From contig JAWWNJ010000049.1 of the NCBI GenBank assembly GCA_037176885.1, forward strand, positions 744,001-808,000: a DNA stretch of 64,000 bases, read 5' to 3'. Position 1 is the first letter of the stretch. Each line of letters begins with the position of its first letter. The notes below the pieces were generated by a model, which searched no databases, was not told where the DNA came from, and saw only the letters and a list, made by a program, of their open reading frames with translations. Of the stretch, positions 38,730 through 50,914 are shown piece after piece. The position numbers and the translations under genes are program-made. This DNA is from Favolaschia claudopus (lineage: Eukaryota; Basidiomycota; Agaricomycetes; Agaricales; Mycenaceae).

Positions 38730-39191
38730 ACGAGCGCATTGCGACGCCGTATTGCAAGTCCTACCCTTGTCTACCAATCTTTGTTCCCCTGTTGTCTTCA
38801 AATATTCGGGTTACACGACGCTCCCTACATGGTCTAATATATGCTACCTTCGCCGTTCTTTGATCTAGTGTACATACGATTCTCGCAAGGAAATCCTTCA
38901 AGAATACATTATTTTTTCTGCCCTACGCTCCCAATCCGTACCTGTCGACGTCATCGTGATCAAGCTTTTTCTTGTCGATCGCCGTCGACGTTCAATTTTG
39001 GTACTCGCTCAATGCTCCCTCCGGCGTTGACGCTACTCGGTTGCCCACCGTCGCCTCCACAATATTTGACATGACAGCCAACAGCGAAGCGCATGGTATT
39101 TTGAATGTGTTGGACAGCTTCAGCCCGATTTACGCGTATGCAATTCCTCAGCTTGTCTATCTGCCACCAGACTCTTTCATTACCACCATCC
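38730..39191. other. intergenic region
   Basis: Presumed terminator of the precursor gene and promoter of the Dabb gene. An 80-codon open frame at 38972-39214 starts at TTG, runs out of frame into the Dabb start and has no family features, so it is not called. Confidence 0.4.
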
Positions 39192-39608
39192 ATGGCCGTC
39201 CAGCTCTTCAGTGAGGCTCTACCTTTTTTCTAGCCATCGTCGTGTCGTGCTTAACCCATTCCGAAAGCGTTTGCGAAATTCCGACCCGAAATGACTGCTC
39301 AGCAAAAGAAAGACGCGTATAGAACGGTGTACTTGCTTCTGGCTGCAGGGCTAGCGATTCCTGGATTTAAAGACTTCAAAGTCGGTCCCCCGTTGGACAA
39401 GAGAGGCACGAGAGGCTACGAGTTCGGTAAGTGGTCGACAATTTTTTGAGCTCCATCTGGTAAGATCGTAATTTTGCAGCACTGACTGTCGAGTTTGAGG
39501 ACATGAAGGCGTATAGGTGCGCTGCCTCAGAGGTTGTTCGGATTCCCAATTCAAAGAGCTGACATGGCCTCCAGCAATTATATTCCGCACGCACATCACA
39601 TTCTGTAG
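39192..39608 (+). CDS. Dabb-domain (stress-responsive alpha/beta-barrel) protein
   Basis: Four exons: 39192-39210, 39268-39426, 39480-39516 and 39575-39608. They give 82 aa: MAVQLFTFAKFRPEMTAQQK, LAAGLAIPGFKDFKVGPPLD, GYEFALTVEFEDMKAY and SNYIPHAHHIL. The pattern (beta strand with KF, helix, FKVGPP, FEFALTVEFED, then AY..YxxHxxH) is that of small dimeric Dabb proteins, some of which act as cyclases in polyketide pathways or in stress response. Family members usually run about 100 residues with one more strand. A strand-like VYQGVSIDFRI lies just downstream in another frame, so either the last exon is wrong or the C-terminus is frameshifted. It is 462 bp downstream of the peptide precursor on the same strand. 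Confidence 0.6.
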
Positions 39609-39841
39609 GTCGACACTTGTCTACCAAGGCGTCTCGATTGATTTTCGAATCATCAGTGTCTCCGAATTCATCAACGGCTTCTCAGAAGGCACACCTCTGG
39701 CGTACCAAATCGACACCACCCGAGTCGTGAAACTGTAGGAGAAAGCCCACCGCCTGCTATGGAACCCATAACTATCGTACACCGCATTCAATTCTACATA
39801 CACACACTATATCGGCCAGCATTATCGTACTCTAGCTCTGT

Positions 39842-41009
39842 CTATTTGTCGTCGATAGCTTCGAGCTCTTTTTTGCATCGATCGCATACACAATCGAAGT
39901 ACCAGTTCGCGGCGAGCTCCTTCCTTCTGTCCGTAACGGTGTCCTTTACGTCGATGTAGTTGGTGCAGAGTTCTTCGCCCGGCGCAATGTCTCTGGTCGC
40001 GAAGAAATGCAGTTCACGCCCCACGCGCTTCTTGCGAACGTTCGGCGCGCAGTCTGTTCCGGCATGAGCTTGCGTGAAGCAGTGAGATGCCAAAGACATA
40101 CCGTGATTGAAATACGAAGCTGGAATGGAAACACGCCATGAGCGACAACGGGCGAGCAATAAGCAATGGTTTCTGACCTGAGACGTACATGCACCATCCA
40201 AGCATCTCGCTGTCTCCCTCCTCATTCATCTCGTACATCCCGAACACATTGCCGGGGTCCCGAGCGAGGACCGCGCGCACTGTCTCGGACGTCGCTAGAT
40301 ACCCAGCAAGGGCTGGAACGTCAGTCAAGACGATGCGACGGATGAATGCGTAGACACGCAGGTTGGAGGGGAGTGCGTGAGGACGGGCGCGATAGAAGTG
40401 AAGCTCGTTATTTTGGAGCTCTAGAAGAGCTGGCCAAGAGTCCAGAGGCGAAGGCATGGTTGTCTGCGTTCCGGAATCCTCTGCGTGTCGCCTGATAATT
40501 GCGGACAAGACGAACCGGACGGTGTCTGATTCCATCTCACTGAGCGTAGGCAGCTGAGTCGCCGGGCTGTTTTCAGCAATGACCCACGCCTCATCGATGA
40601 AATCCTGAGTCAAGGATTCGACTTTGGGTATTTCAGTGAGTATCTGAGCACTGTCAGCAGCGACGGACCGCTGTTTCTTCCCCGCCATCTTGACCAATTT
40701 GTCGATAGCCGCATTCATCGCTGGCACGATCTCAGAGTTCTCCTCCCGAATCCAGCGATCTCGACAGCCTTCGCTGCAGAGCCAGATACCGGTCCCATTG
40801 TCCAGCTTGATGTTCCAGGCGTTGCGCCCCGCATCGAAGGCATAGGAAAAGCAAAGACCGCAGACCTCTTTGCGGAAGACGCGGTAGATGACTGAGGCGT
40901 ATGGGAAGGGACAGGTGTGAAGCAGGGTATCGTTCGAGATGGCTTGAGTAGCAAAGAGGCCTCTACCACCGTACCACGTAGCTTGGCGGCGGAAAAGATC
41001 AGATTCCAT
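39842..41009 (-). CDS. SET-domain protein (SMYD-like lysine methyltransferase family)
   Basis: Three exons: 41009-40178, 40119-40102 (18 nt) and 40053-39842. They give 353 aa. The N-terminal SET half has GGRGLFATQAISNDTLLHTC. A Cys cluster CGLCFSYAFD with WLCSEGC replaces the MYND finger seen in SMYD proteins. The C-terminal SET core reads SASYFNHDCAPNVR, the NHxCxPN cofactor and pseudoknot motif, here with Asp for the usual Ser, then IAPGEELCTNYID (GEEL plus catalytic Tyr) and the post-SET zinc cysteines FDCVCDRC. Members methylate lysines on histones or other proteins. All key residues are present. It ends 0.1 kb from the TFIIIC-type gene stop region on the same strand. Confidence 0.85.
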
Positions 41010-41118
41010 CCGCTACGAAAATCTTGCCAAATGCATCGTGCAAAGAGTAGTGCTTCCTAATCGGGTAGATCACTGATGCTCATATTCGAAAAATCCCATG
41101 GACCAGATGATAATTCCT

Positions 41119-44070
41119 CTAGAGCATGCCAACAAAACTATTGCCACAGAACAAGCAACGATGTACCGCTTCTAGCAGCTCTTCAGCGATCCACCCTCTG
41201 CCCGCTTCGGGCAACCACTCTTCCGTTGTGGAAGCATCGCGTCTCGAAGGCGGGAGGAAAGCCTTACGACTGCAGCCGACACACGTCTGTACGCGCGGTG
41301 TAGACAATATGAAGGTCGTGATAGAGCAGCGCGCTGTGATTGCACGTTCAGTATGAAACAACTTGGAGTATATAAGCTGTTGATAGAGGAACCTACTCCA
41401 CGAATGACCTCGAGGACAAACGCCGTTCGTTATGGTCTGCAACGGTACATCCGCCCCGCATGCAGGACACGCTTCATTGAGACCTGTGTCCTGGACCGAT
41501 TCGACAAGGTCGGTGTTGTGGAGTGCATCAGTAAGGCGTTGTCCGTCTGATTTGAGGTCGTCTGGTGAATTGGATAAGAACGATTGGATGACTAAACGTA
41601 GGACGAAGGGGACATCATTGGCTGTCATCGAGCTGAGCTAGTTGACCACGAAGAAGAATCACTGAAAATTTACGTTTTATACAGGGAACCACCGCTTGGA
41701 CATGTCGAATTATCGTACGCAGAACCCGGTGCGAGATTGCGTTTAGAAGAGTTTGTGCGGTCTGGCCACATTGATTGCGTTTTTCTTGGGAATCTGACGA
41801 TTTCTGATGGAGAGAGATGAGCGATCATATAAGCAGATGTTGAATGAAGTAGTTCCGTACCCAAGCAAAATCCGCTAGGGATAGTCGCATTCTAAGTGAC
41901 AGCATGACGTCGAATCCATATAGATGCCGAGCTAGACTGTCTCTGAACTCTTTCCGCATCTCAGGATTCAATTCGCCCGTCCAAGGCTCTATGTTTATGT
42001 TAGTTGAGTGGTCGACAGTGTCTGGGGCGAGGATGTTCAAAATTCGAGGAAGCAGTTGGTTTAACTTTTTTGGATACAGATTGTAGAAGATAGGACGAAG
42101 AAGATGCGCTGGCGAGAATCCCGAAGCTGCCAAATGATGAGTAACATGTTGACGAACAGGAGGCTTGGGAACATACAACAGCGACAATTTTGTAGGATGT
42201 CAGATAGATTTTGCAACAGGCCTTCGTCGTTAGTATCATCCCACATACGTGCGACAAGAAAGACGCTGTTGTGTTTCGAATCATGTTTGTAACTGAAATC
42301 CCCAGGACGGTTCGCTCTACGAAAACAACCATGAGCGAAAGAACAAGAGCTAATGCAAATCAAATACTCATGAACCCAGGTCACTGTAGCAGACCCATCG
42401 TAAGAAGTCATCCCACTGACCCGGTTCTCCAGCTCGGCATCCACAGATCCAGGTTCCGATCGCGTGAATATCGAACGCGCCATCAACGACAATTTCTGCG
42501 TGGAGATGTCGTCTTCAGGATCTGCCGGAATCCATGATGGGTTGGTTGAGACGTTGTGAACTACATGGAATGAGCCGTCAAAGAGGGAGAATACAAGGGC
42601 GTTTCTTCCGCGTAGGTAATGCATGCCAGACAACGGATGGAAAGGGGATGTTGCAGCGGATAAGTTTGCCTGGTGGACAATGGGCAGAGCGCGCAAGCCG
42701 GACCATTCGTCGGCGGTGTTTGATGGGCGCCAGAGATAAACTACTCCGACTTTGTGGTAGACAAGGATGAGCTGGCGGTTTTGTTCGTTGAAATTTCTTT
42801 GAAAAAACAAACTGCACGCTCACACTTCCGGAAATTTCGATCCATTGAAGCGCGGTACAAGGTCGTTGATCCGCAGGACATACTTCATGCGGAGTGTTGT
42901 CGACTTCGAGGCGGATGGACAAGTCCAGACCGAAGGGGGACGTGGATGGGGTGTGTTCAAGGGTCTGTTTGATGTTTAACACCCCGACAACACCGTCGTC
43001 AGTCGCATATGCGACGTAGGCATCACATTGCTCGTGCGCGGCTAAAGCCCACGAAGAGACGCTGACGCATACGACCCAGTGTTTCGAGACAGTGGTCGTT
43101 TGTACCAGTTCGACGACGGCATTACGATAGCTAATCCCAAAAATCAGCGCAGTGTAAAAAGTCGACGTCGACACTCACCGAAAAAACATGAGCATGCCGG
43201 CTCGATTACCAGCCACGAGGAGAGATCCATTGAGGAGTGGTGTAGGAGTGAGGCCAAAGTCAGCCTGACGAGACCAGTATATACCTTTTGCGGCGAATTA
43301 CTAACTCGATCAGCGTATGTGTGTTGAGGACTCACTAATTATCTGTGATTTTAGTGCTCGAACTGCGTTGCTTTCCTCCGAAAAATGGTTTAGTAGAAAG
43401 GGTGTGATATCGAAGACCTTCGGGGATCGTAACTTGTGCATGTTGTTTCAGCTTTTGAAACAAACCTTTATCCATTCTCCTTTGATTCCGTTCCGACCAG
43501 CGGTCCACAGGGTTACATCCATACTAGAGGTGAGCGCCGCGACTATGCACCTTTGAAAAGGTGAGTCAGAGTGAAAATTCCTACTACTTGAGATGTACCC
43601 TGCTTCGGCAGACATATTGCTCGGAGACAAGGTCACAGCCCATAGCGCAATGTCCACAGAACCTAACGAGATAGCGCTCCAATCTATCGAGAATTGAGCA
43701 AGAAAAATGGGTGGGGTAGCAGATCGGAAACCTTGGGAGTGTTCCGGCCACAGATACTCAACCGCGCGGTCGAACTGAATGAGGGTTCGGTACCACCCAA
43801 TAGGTTCTACGCCGTCCTGTTTTCCCGGAATGGCTTTGATGGCCGTAGTGGGCTCAAAATTCAATCCATGGTCTGGAGTCTGAGAGCGTTTATACTGGGG
43901 TTTCATCGGCGCTTTCAAATCCCTCTCACCATGATATATAGTGCAGTTTTGGTGAGAAAACACGCTTGACCATCCGCAGACCATTGGAAAGCAGTCGCAG
44001 ACGGCACACAAGCAACGACGGGTACAGTGAGACTGGTATATATTGGGCAGCGGAACGTGTTAGCTGGCAT
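41119..44070 (-). CDS. transcription factor IIIC subunit, WD40 plus TFIIIC zinc finger
   Basis: A multi-exon gene from ATG 44070 (PANTFRCPIYTSLTVPVVAC) to TAG 41119; about 750 aa. The N-terminal part is a WD40-type propeller with segments such as CVPSATAFQWSADGQACFLT, DIALWAVTLSPSN, SKHWVVCVSVSSWALAAHEQ and LVYHKVGVVYLWRPS. The C-terminus has two Cys/His clusters: ACPACGADVPLQ with CPRGHSWSRF, and TCVGCSRKAFLPP with HRCLFCGNSFV. That pair is the putative zinc finger of the TFIIIC 90-kDa-type subunit (Tfc8/GTF3C4), which helps recruit RNA polymerase III to tRNA and 5S genes. Middle exons are assigned by frame continuity rather than by individual splice checks. It shares a 445 bp divergent region with the oxygenase gene. 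Confidence 0.8.
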
Positions 44071-44514
44071 TATGGTTTTTGAGGCCGCGTTATATCATGG
44101 GTGAGTTCTAAGTTTCGTTGAAGGTCAATCGCAGATTCTTCCGGCAACAGTTCAAATGGTCTGCGACTCTGCGCGTGGCACTAGGACGAGATCTGAGTGA
44201 CAGGAAAAAACTGGAGATTTATCTTACACAGACACCCGGGCGGGGCTTGGATGAACAAAGCAGACGCGAGGTGGTGGTTGAAGCAAAAGAGGGAGAGTGA
44301 CAATGTCACGCGATTATCACAGACCTTCCCGATTAGGCAGGTGCATGTCCAAATATGGCAGGAAGTCCGAAGCCCAGCCAGGCCCAGCCGCAACTTGCTC
44401 CGCACGTCTACGAGCTTTGAGCCGTTCTGAGCTTACGCTGCGGTTTCGCACTCTCATTCGGCTCTTCTTTGGCTGCCTTACTAGATTGTTATTTGGCTCA
44501 GAGGTGTCTGCAAA
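44071..44514. other. divergent promoter region
   Basis: 445 bp between the TFIIIC-type gene (-) and the 2OG oxygenase gene (+). No gene seen. Confidence 0.5.
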
Positions 44515-46161
44515 ATGGCCAAGACTGGGAAAAAACGAAAGCACAATAACGACCCATCTTCCAGTTCGCAAGCTTCAGCGTCGAAGAAGGCGAAGAAAGA
44601 CCTTGTAGTATCTGGGGAGGCTCAGTCTCCCACCGAAAATACGGCTGAGATCGGCAATCTCATCTACGCTGACGAACTTGAAACGACGACTGATACTCTG
44701 TGGACACTGGCAAAACACCCTCAACTCATCTCCTTGAAGTCTCTCAAAGCATTCCGTACCGCCGTTCATGACTATTGGCGTGTAGCCGCGGAAGTGTCCC
44801 ATACAGGTGCGTCTGTCTTGATATCGTCTTGTGCCGTACTCATGAGTCCTCGCCAGGCACATCGCTAACTTCCCGGATATCCTCAGCTCTAGTTGATCAG
44901 CGGCATGTTGATGCTCTGGTGCTGCTTTCAGAGATGGAGATACGCGGACACTTGCCGAAACTTGGCGCTCTGCAGAGATGGGTTCGCGAATGCGACGCTG
45001 TTCTAGCGCCATCTATGTCACAAGAGGAGGAAAACTTGGTGTGGCAGGTGCTGTGCGCCATCTTGCGGACGACTCAACCGGAATGCATCTCTTCCAGTCG
45101 CGATGATGATGGGATCTTGAAGTCAGGTAGTCGACTCCGATGGTATCCACCGTACACCCAACAGCCTTCAGCGTCACCCCCTTCTCCTCCTCGCGAGCTG
45201 GCTGCCTCCATTGGTTCATCTGTCCTGAAGTCTCTTCATATCACACCGGGGCCTGATAGACGTCCTCCAAACAAGCACCCGGCTGTTGTTTACTATTCTC
45301 CGCCGAATACGTTTCCTCTCCTATCTTCTGCAGACCGAACGCGGCAGCCCCAGCGTTTTGACGTTCCTGGTGTCCCCGGTAAGGCTCCCCCCCACCAACT
45401 CTGCATTCACGCTCAACTTCCCAGGGGCCTTCATCATCAACGATGTCTTCGAGGTCTCAGAATGCCGAGCGCTCATCGATGCAGCAGAGGCGGTGGGGAT
45501 GCTCCCTGACGAGCCCGTTGCCGGCTCAGCTGCACAACTTGCCTCCGTGCTAGCACACAACTTCATCTGGCTTGCTGACGCAGACTTCATCTCCACCTTG
45601 TACGACCGCGTCGTCCCGCATCTTCCTCCTGCCGTGCACGGTGGAGCCGTCAAGGGGATCAATCGACGATTCAGACTCTACCGCTACCGCCCAGGAGCCC
45701 TGTATCGACCTCATGTACGGCACTCATTGCCTGTCTCCCTTGTTTGCTTACCGCTCGCAGATTGACGGTGCATGGCCCGCATCAGCGCTAGACGAGACGT
45801 CTACCCCGCCTTCGTACATCTACGACTCGGACCCGACGGTCTACTCGCGGCTGACGTTCCTCATCTACCTCAACGACGACTTTGACGGCGGATGCACCAC
45901 ATTCTTCCTTCCTTCAGCCGAGCACGGCATCCTCGAGGCGCGTCCCGTCAAGCCCCGCACGGGCACCGTCTGTGTGTTCCCCCACGGCGCTGCGCAGGGC
46001 AGTCTATTGCACGAGGTAAGCGGCGAGGTCTGCTTTATACATTCTCTTGATTTACGCGTTTCCGGGGGATGTAGGGCAGCGGGGTCACCGAGGGGGCGAA
46101 GTATGTGATTCGCACCGAAGTTCTGTACGAGGTAGACAAGTCGGAACGTGTAGAGAGCTGA
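44515..46161 (+). CDS. prolyl-4-hydroxylase-like 2-oxoglutarate/Fe(II) oxygenase
   Basis: Five exons: 44515-44806, 44887-45378, 45425-45714, 45761-46015 and 46075-46161. They give 471 aa in continuous frame. The N-terminus is a basic, nuclear-localisation-like stretch (TGKKRKHNND, KKAKKD). The first half is helical and unassigned. The catalytic double-stranded beta-helix covers about 240-465: FPGAFIINDVFEVSEC region, RFRLYRYRPGALYRPHIDG with the metal HxD split by an intron, LTFLIYLNDDFDGGCTTFF, GTVCVFPHGAAQGSLLHEG with the distal His, and KYVIRTEVLYE with the 2-oxoglutarate Arg. The complete triad suggests an active P4H-type hydroxylase. No signal peptide, so a cytosolic or nuclear substrate is likely rather than collagen. 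Confidence 0.87.
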
Positions 46162-46292
46162 AAAAACATACGCTTTGCACCTCACGCAGTCTCCGAGGTC
46201 CGACTTCCCAAACGGGTCGTAGTTTCGCGATATTTGACAGCTGCAGCCTGCAGTCGATCGCGACCGTCACTCGTCTCTCTCATCCCGCCACC

Positions 46293-47822
46293 ATGACAGT
46301 GTTGCTGGATCTTTCGCCGGAGCTGGCCACCGTTGTCCTAGACTCTCTGGTGTCGTATCCGCAGACGCTGGACAATCTCTGCCTCGCTGGCAATCACAAT
46401 CTACTGACTCTTGCTCGGCCGTATACCTGGCGGGAGGTAGACATCACGCTCAGCGACAATCGCCAGACAAGTGTAGCGCTTGCGGAAAGACTGCTCGCCT
46501 TCTGTGCAGACTCGGCCAAGGTGTCTGCTGTACGCTCGCTGAACATCACCTTCACGGGCTCTTTTGACTACCATACGCCCGCTATCACGACGCTCAGTGC
46601 AAATCAATTTCGGTTAACGAATCTGACACACATGACGATTAACTGTGTCAACAACACCCACAACTCCTGGACCCAGCCGCGATATATTCAGAGCTTCATC
46701 GAAGAGCTTCCATCGTTGCTAAGTCTCACGATAGATGGCTGCATCGACACATACCATGCAGGAGGCCAAGATCTCGCAGATCTCCCCATCCCGCCGCTCA
46801 AACATCTGGCCGTACGGTTCTGTGGGGTCGATGACGGGATTTCAAAGATCTGGAGCAATTGTTCCAACCTCGAAGTTGTAGAGTTGGCTGGTGGTCTCGT
46901 GGAGAGATTTTTCAGGGAGAATAGCTCCCTCCCTCTCGACGAGATTCATGCTAAAGTGGACGGTATTTTCAGGAATGTTTTGATGCAGACCAATGCGACC
47001 TAATGTTACGCAGGAATTTCCGAATATTCGACGGGAATGTACTACATCTTGAATCCTCCTCGCAATGCACCAGACCGACCCGCCATTTTCCACACTGCCA
47101 AGACGATAAAGCTCATCTCCGACGATGCCAATGCGTCTACTGTTGACAGTGATTGCTGGGGCTTGACTAACTTCTTCGAGGTACTGTTGTCGCTTGTACT
47201 ACAGCGGTCCCTCACTCCGATTCTTCCCATACACGAGGACCATCCAGATGAGCCGTCTGAGACATTAACGGAAATCTTCTGGGAATTGTCCATCGATGTA
47301 TACTCCTTCAGTGTCTTCCTCACGGGCATTCGGTCGGCAATCCTCGAAAGAGTGGGTGTGGTCGCACTTGGCGGGGTATGGATTCCAAGCAAGTTCGACG
47401 AATTCCTTGTCGAGCTGACCCACACTGGCGGCTTGTTCTTCGATGGGTTTGAGTCGCTCGAGGAGCTCGTCCTCCCTTGCGACGGGATATCACCCGAAAC
47501 CCTGGTATGTGCGGGGTATCTTCTTCACGCTCATCTCTCTGACCGTCAGCTGCAGAGGCTACTTCCGCGTCTCCTTGCCCACGCCCCGGCACTGCAGCAC
47601 CTCTATTTTGCTGTTGCCGACTGTGAAGACGGAGACTTGGCTGTGGCGGCTAAAACATACGCCGAGGCTATTTCGACACTGGCATCCGTTTCGTGGCGAA
47701 ATAGATGTTGCTTCAATGTCTCCCTGCCAGCCGGCATCTCGCCCGTGCGGCTCAGAGAGCGACCATACCAGGCTCCGAGATGGCAGGGGTGGAATGGGAT
47801 TGGGGAGTGGTGGGAAATATGA
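46293..47822 (+). CDS. F-box/LRR-like protein, paralog 1
   Basis: Two exons: 46293-46962 and 47014-47822. They give 492 aa. The first 45 residues (LLDLSPELATVVLDSLVSYP, then NLCLAGNHNLLTLARPYTWR) have F-box-like spacing of Leu/Pro and a Trp, and the rest is a series of leucine-rich segments (VSAVRSLNITFTG, LTNLTHMTINC, LPSLLSLTIDGC, CSNLEVVELAGG, FESLEELVLPC, APALQHLYFAVADC). Agaricomycetes carry large families of such proteins, thought to be SCF ubiquitin-ligase substrate adaptors. It starts 131 bp after the oxygenase gene. A close paralog lies inverted at 58838-60377. Confidence 0.8.
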
Positions 47823-48671
47823 TACGGCATTGAAACCCTTCCACGGAAAGAAAGTACAAATGGTTCTGTCAAACTCAATTTCGTCTTTTATCGGCTAGTT
47901 GGGGTAATAAATGGTCTGTTTTGTCGTTCGTTGGGCGGTAGGATTTTTGAGCCCACATGGTTCGGCCGATGATTTGGTCAAACTGTGAAGCCGAAAATCG
48001 GCCGAAACCGATTCTCTGCAAGGCAATCATGTTGAAGGCCTCCTCTTCGAGTCCGACCATTGGTGGCTACATTCCATCCAGCAGATTTTCACGAGATATC
48101 AGGCAACGCGCTGACCCTCATCTATAGTCATTTTTTCTTGTCACACAAACTGGTTTGGATGATCAGGATTCAGGTTAGTAGTTACCAACTGTCAAGCCCA
48201 GCACTCTCCCTCAGGCTCCCGAACATGTTGGCCATCTTGTCCAGATTCACAGGTTCTCCGGTTATCGTCTCAGTTCCTCGCACCGAGTCTATCTGGAAGC
48301 TCCGCAGCCCGCCTCGGAACAACGTTGCTCCGTCGAGGCAAAAGCTCCAAGCTACTGAGTGAGCCAAACTAGATGGATTGAGGGAAAGAGTATAAAAAGA
48401 AAGGTGTCGAGCGCTGGGGTTCCGCTTAAATTAATCCACTGCTGCGCATTCTGCAGGCCAGATTTATCAGTCGTATCATTCGATGCATCACTCTTGAACG
48501 GTTAGCATCCCGTTCCAAACTTAGAACAGCTCATTTTTGTCAACAAGGTTCGCACCGTCATAAGGCCGTCCTGTCCGCAACTCTCCTGCCTGTTTCCACG
48601 TCGTCATTTAGCCCTTCTTCGCACCCCACCTACAGCTCGTTACTGCGCACTTACCTTTGTCTCTTACCACC
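47823..48671. other. intergenic region, 0.85 kb
   Basis: No gene seen. A GTATAAAAAG box occurs at about 48390, some 280 bp before the protease ATG. Confidence 0.4.
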
Positions 48672-50697
48672 ATGGTCTCATTGACCGTTTTCATTTTGCT
48701 GTTCGCTCCGGCGTTGTGTAGCGTTGCTGAGCCGATTCACCTGCCGCTTACCCGACGATCGGGGCGCGTCAGAACGGCTCAGGACCACTTTGCTGCTGCT
48801 GATAGAGCTCGAGCACGGTTTAATTTTCCTACCGCATCGTCCAACTTGAAGCGCATTCGAAGAGACGCCACAAACTTTGTGGTCACCGACCAGGTATGTG
48901 GGCTTCATTCCGGATTTTTGTTGTTGTGTTAATTGACGAATGCGCTCAGGAAGGAGATGCCAGCTATTTTTCGACGGTCAGCATAGGCACACCGTTCGTG
49001 TTCCAGTCCGGTTCAAACCTGTAAACGCACTAACATCTTTTCGATTTATTCATATCAGGCCTCAGACATTCAACGTAATCCTGGACACTGGCTCGTCCGA
49101 CCTCTTCGTTCTCGACTCTACCTGTTCTCAATGTTCCAACGCCCCGCTCTTCGATTCCTCCAAATCATCGACCTTCACCCAACAACAAACCACCAAACCC
49201 ACCGTCATCTCCTACGGCTCCGGTTCGGTCGAGGGATTCATAGGAACCGACACTGTCACTATGGGGTCATTCACTGTGTCGTCTCAGACCTTTCGTACAT
49301 TTGTTTTTCCTCCATGCAAAAATACCCTCTTTGACATTATAATTTATTTAGTGACGGTTGAAGCGCTCGACCAAGGCCTCATCGAAGGATCCGTCTCGGG
49401 TTTGATCGGCCTCGCCTTCCAAGGCCTAGCGGAGACAGCCTCACCTCCATTCTGGCAAGCCCTCGCCACAGGCAACAAACTCAGCACCCCCGAAATGGCG
49501 TTCCAGCTCTTACGCTCACAAAGCGCGGACGACCAGCCGGGAGGCACCTTCACTTTGGGCGGCACCAACTCCTCCTTGTTCACAGGCAGCATCGAGTTCC
49601 ACGACCTCGTCAACGCGTCGCCGCCCACGTTCTGGCAGGTTCAACTTCAAGGTAAGGGTTTTACGTCGTGTTACCATTTTTCAAGAAAAAATTGCTTATG
49701 ATTGACCTGAAACAGCGGTAACGGTCCAGGGCAATTCCGTTTCGATATCCACAGGGAACGCAGCCATAAGCGCGATTGACACCGGGACAACTGCCATAGG
49801 TGGGCCGACAGACGATGTCAAAGCCATCTATGCGGCCATACCCAATTCGGCGCCGGTTAATCAACGAGGTGGACAGGGCTTCTTCCAATTCCGTCAGTCA
49901 ATTCCATCTCATTCTTTTTTTCTTTTGTATCTCGGGGGGGAAAATTAAACATCGTTCTGCAGCTTGTTCGACGAACGTCAACGTGACGCTCTCGTTCGGT
50001 GGTCAAGCATGGCCGATTAGCTCGCAGGATATGAACCTGGGGCCCGTGGAACAGGGCAGCTCCATGTGCGCTGGGGCAATCTTTGACCTCACACTCGGCT
50101 CGAACGCAGGCGGCGGAGGCCCGAGCTGGGTCATCGGAGACACATTTTTGGCGCGTATCTAATCTACTTCCCTAATCTCTCAATCAACGAAAACTAACTT
50201 CACTGCGACTTTTTTCCTTCCTACAGAAAAACGTCTACTCTGTATTCCGGCAGAATCCCATGGCGGTTGGATTCGCTCAGCTTGCTTCGCCCGGCGCTCC
50301 AGCCGGCACTGATGGTGGAGCCACTTCGGCGCGCCTACCTGGATCCCCGCCTCTCCCATCCGGATCCGGCTCAAGTGCGTTACCCAAGTCTTCCTCCGGA
50401 AAAATCAGCACCGAATTGACGTCGCCCTCTTCTTTTTCTTCACCAACCTTTACCGATCCTCTCCTGCCCACTTCCGTCGACCCACTATCTCCTTCTACGA
50501 GTGCAGACTCTTCAACCACACCGAACTGTGAGTTGCATTCAATTTATCTATTCCTGAGTTTCGAAGCGGGCTATGGATAACGACTAACGATGTTCTTTCT
50601 TATCATGATAGCGTCGAGCAAATTGCACGCAACGACGGTATCAGGGCCGCTCTCTGTCTTGGTCGCCTTGGTGTCGATCTTTGTTGCTGTTCTCTGA
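48672..50697 (+). CDS. GPI-anchored aspartic protease (family A1)
   Basis: Eight exons: 48672-48893, 48950-48993, 49059-49294, 49352-49651, 49716-49892, 49963-50150, 50227-50527 and 50612-50697. They give 517 aa. It has a signal peptide (SLTVFILLFAPALCSVA) and a basic propeptide with RR and KR-like sites. The mature domain has both catalytic Asp motifs, ILDTGSSDLFV and SAIDTGTTAIGG, plus SYGSGSVEGF (flap) and SWVIGDTFLKNVYSVF. A Ser/Pro-rich linker of about 80 residues follows, then a hydrophobic C-terminus (SGPLSVLVALVSIFVAVL) of the kind removed on GPI attachment, so the enzyme should sit at the cell surface. The intron at 50151-50226 starts GCGCGT (GC-AG). Reading through it instead gives a stop within four codons and would remove the last catalytic strands, linker and anchor. 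Confidence 0.9.
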
Positions 50698-50914
50698 GCG
50701 GGGTTTAGAATAAACACGCATGTATATATAGGACATAGGACGCACAGACTGTACAACATGTAGCAACGTTACCGTATCTACACAAAAATATACTGATTCA
50801 TCGAGGAAACCGTCAGTCGGGAGATCCAATGTTGAACAGTTACTGTTCCGCCCTCGGTGAGGACAGTTTGACTTCTATGTATATGTTCGACGATTATATA
50901 TACAGTAGGGTGAG

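Noticed and set aside
38972..39214. 80-codon plus-strand frame between precursor and Dabb gene
   Set aside because: Starts at TTG, has an upstream stop and runs out of frame through the Dabb start codon; no domain.
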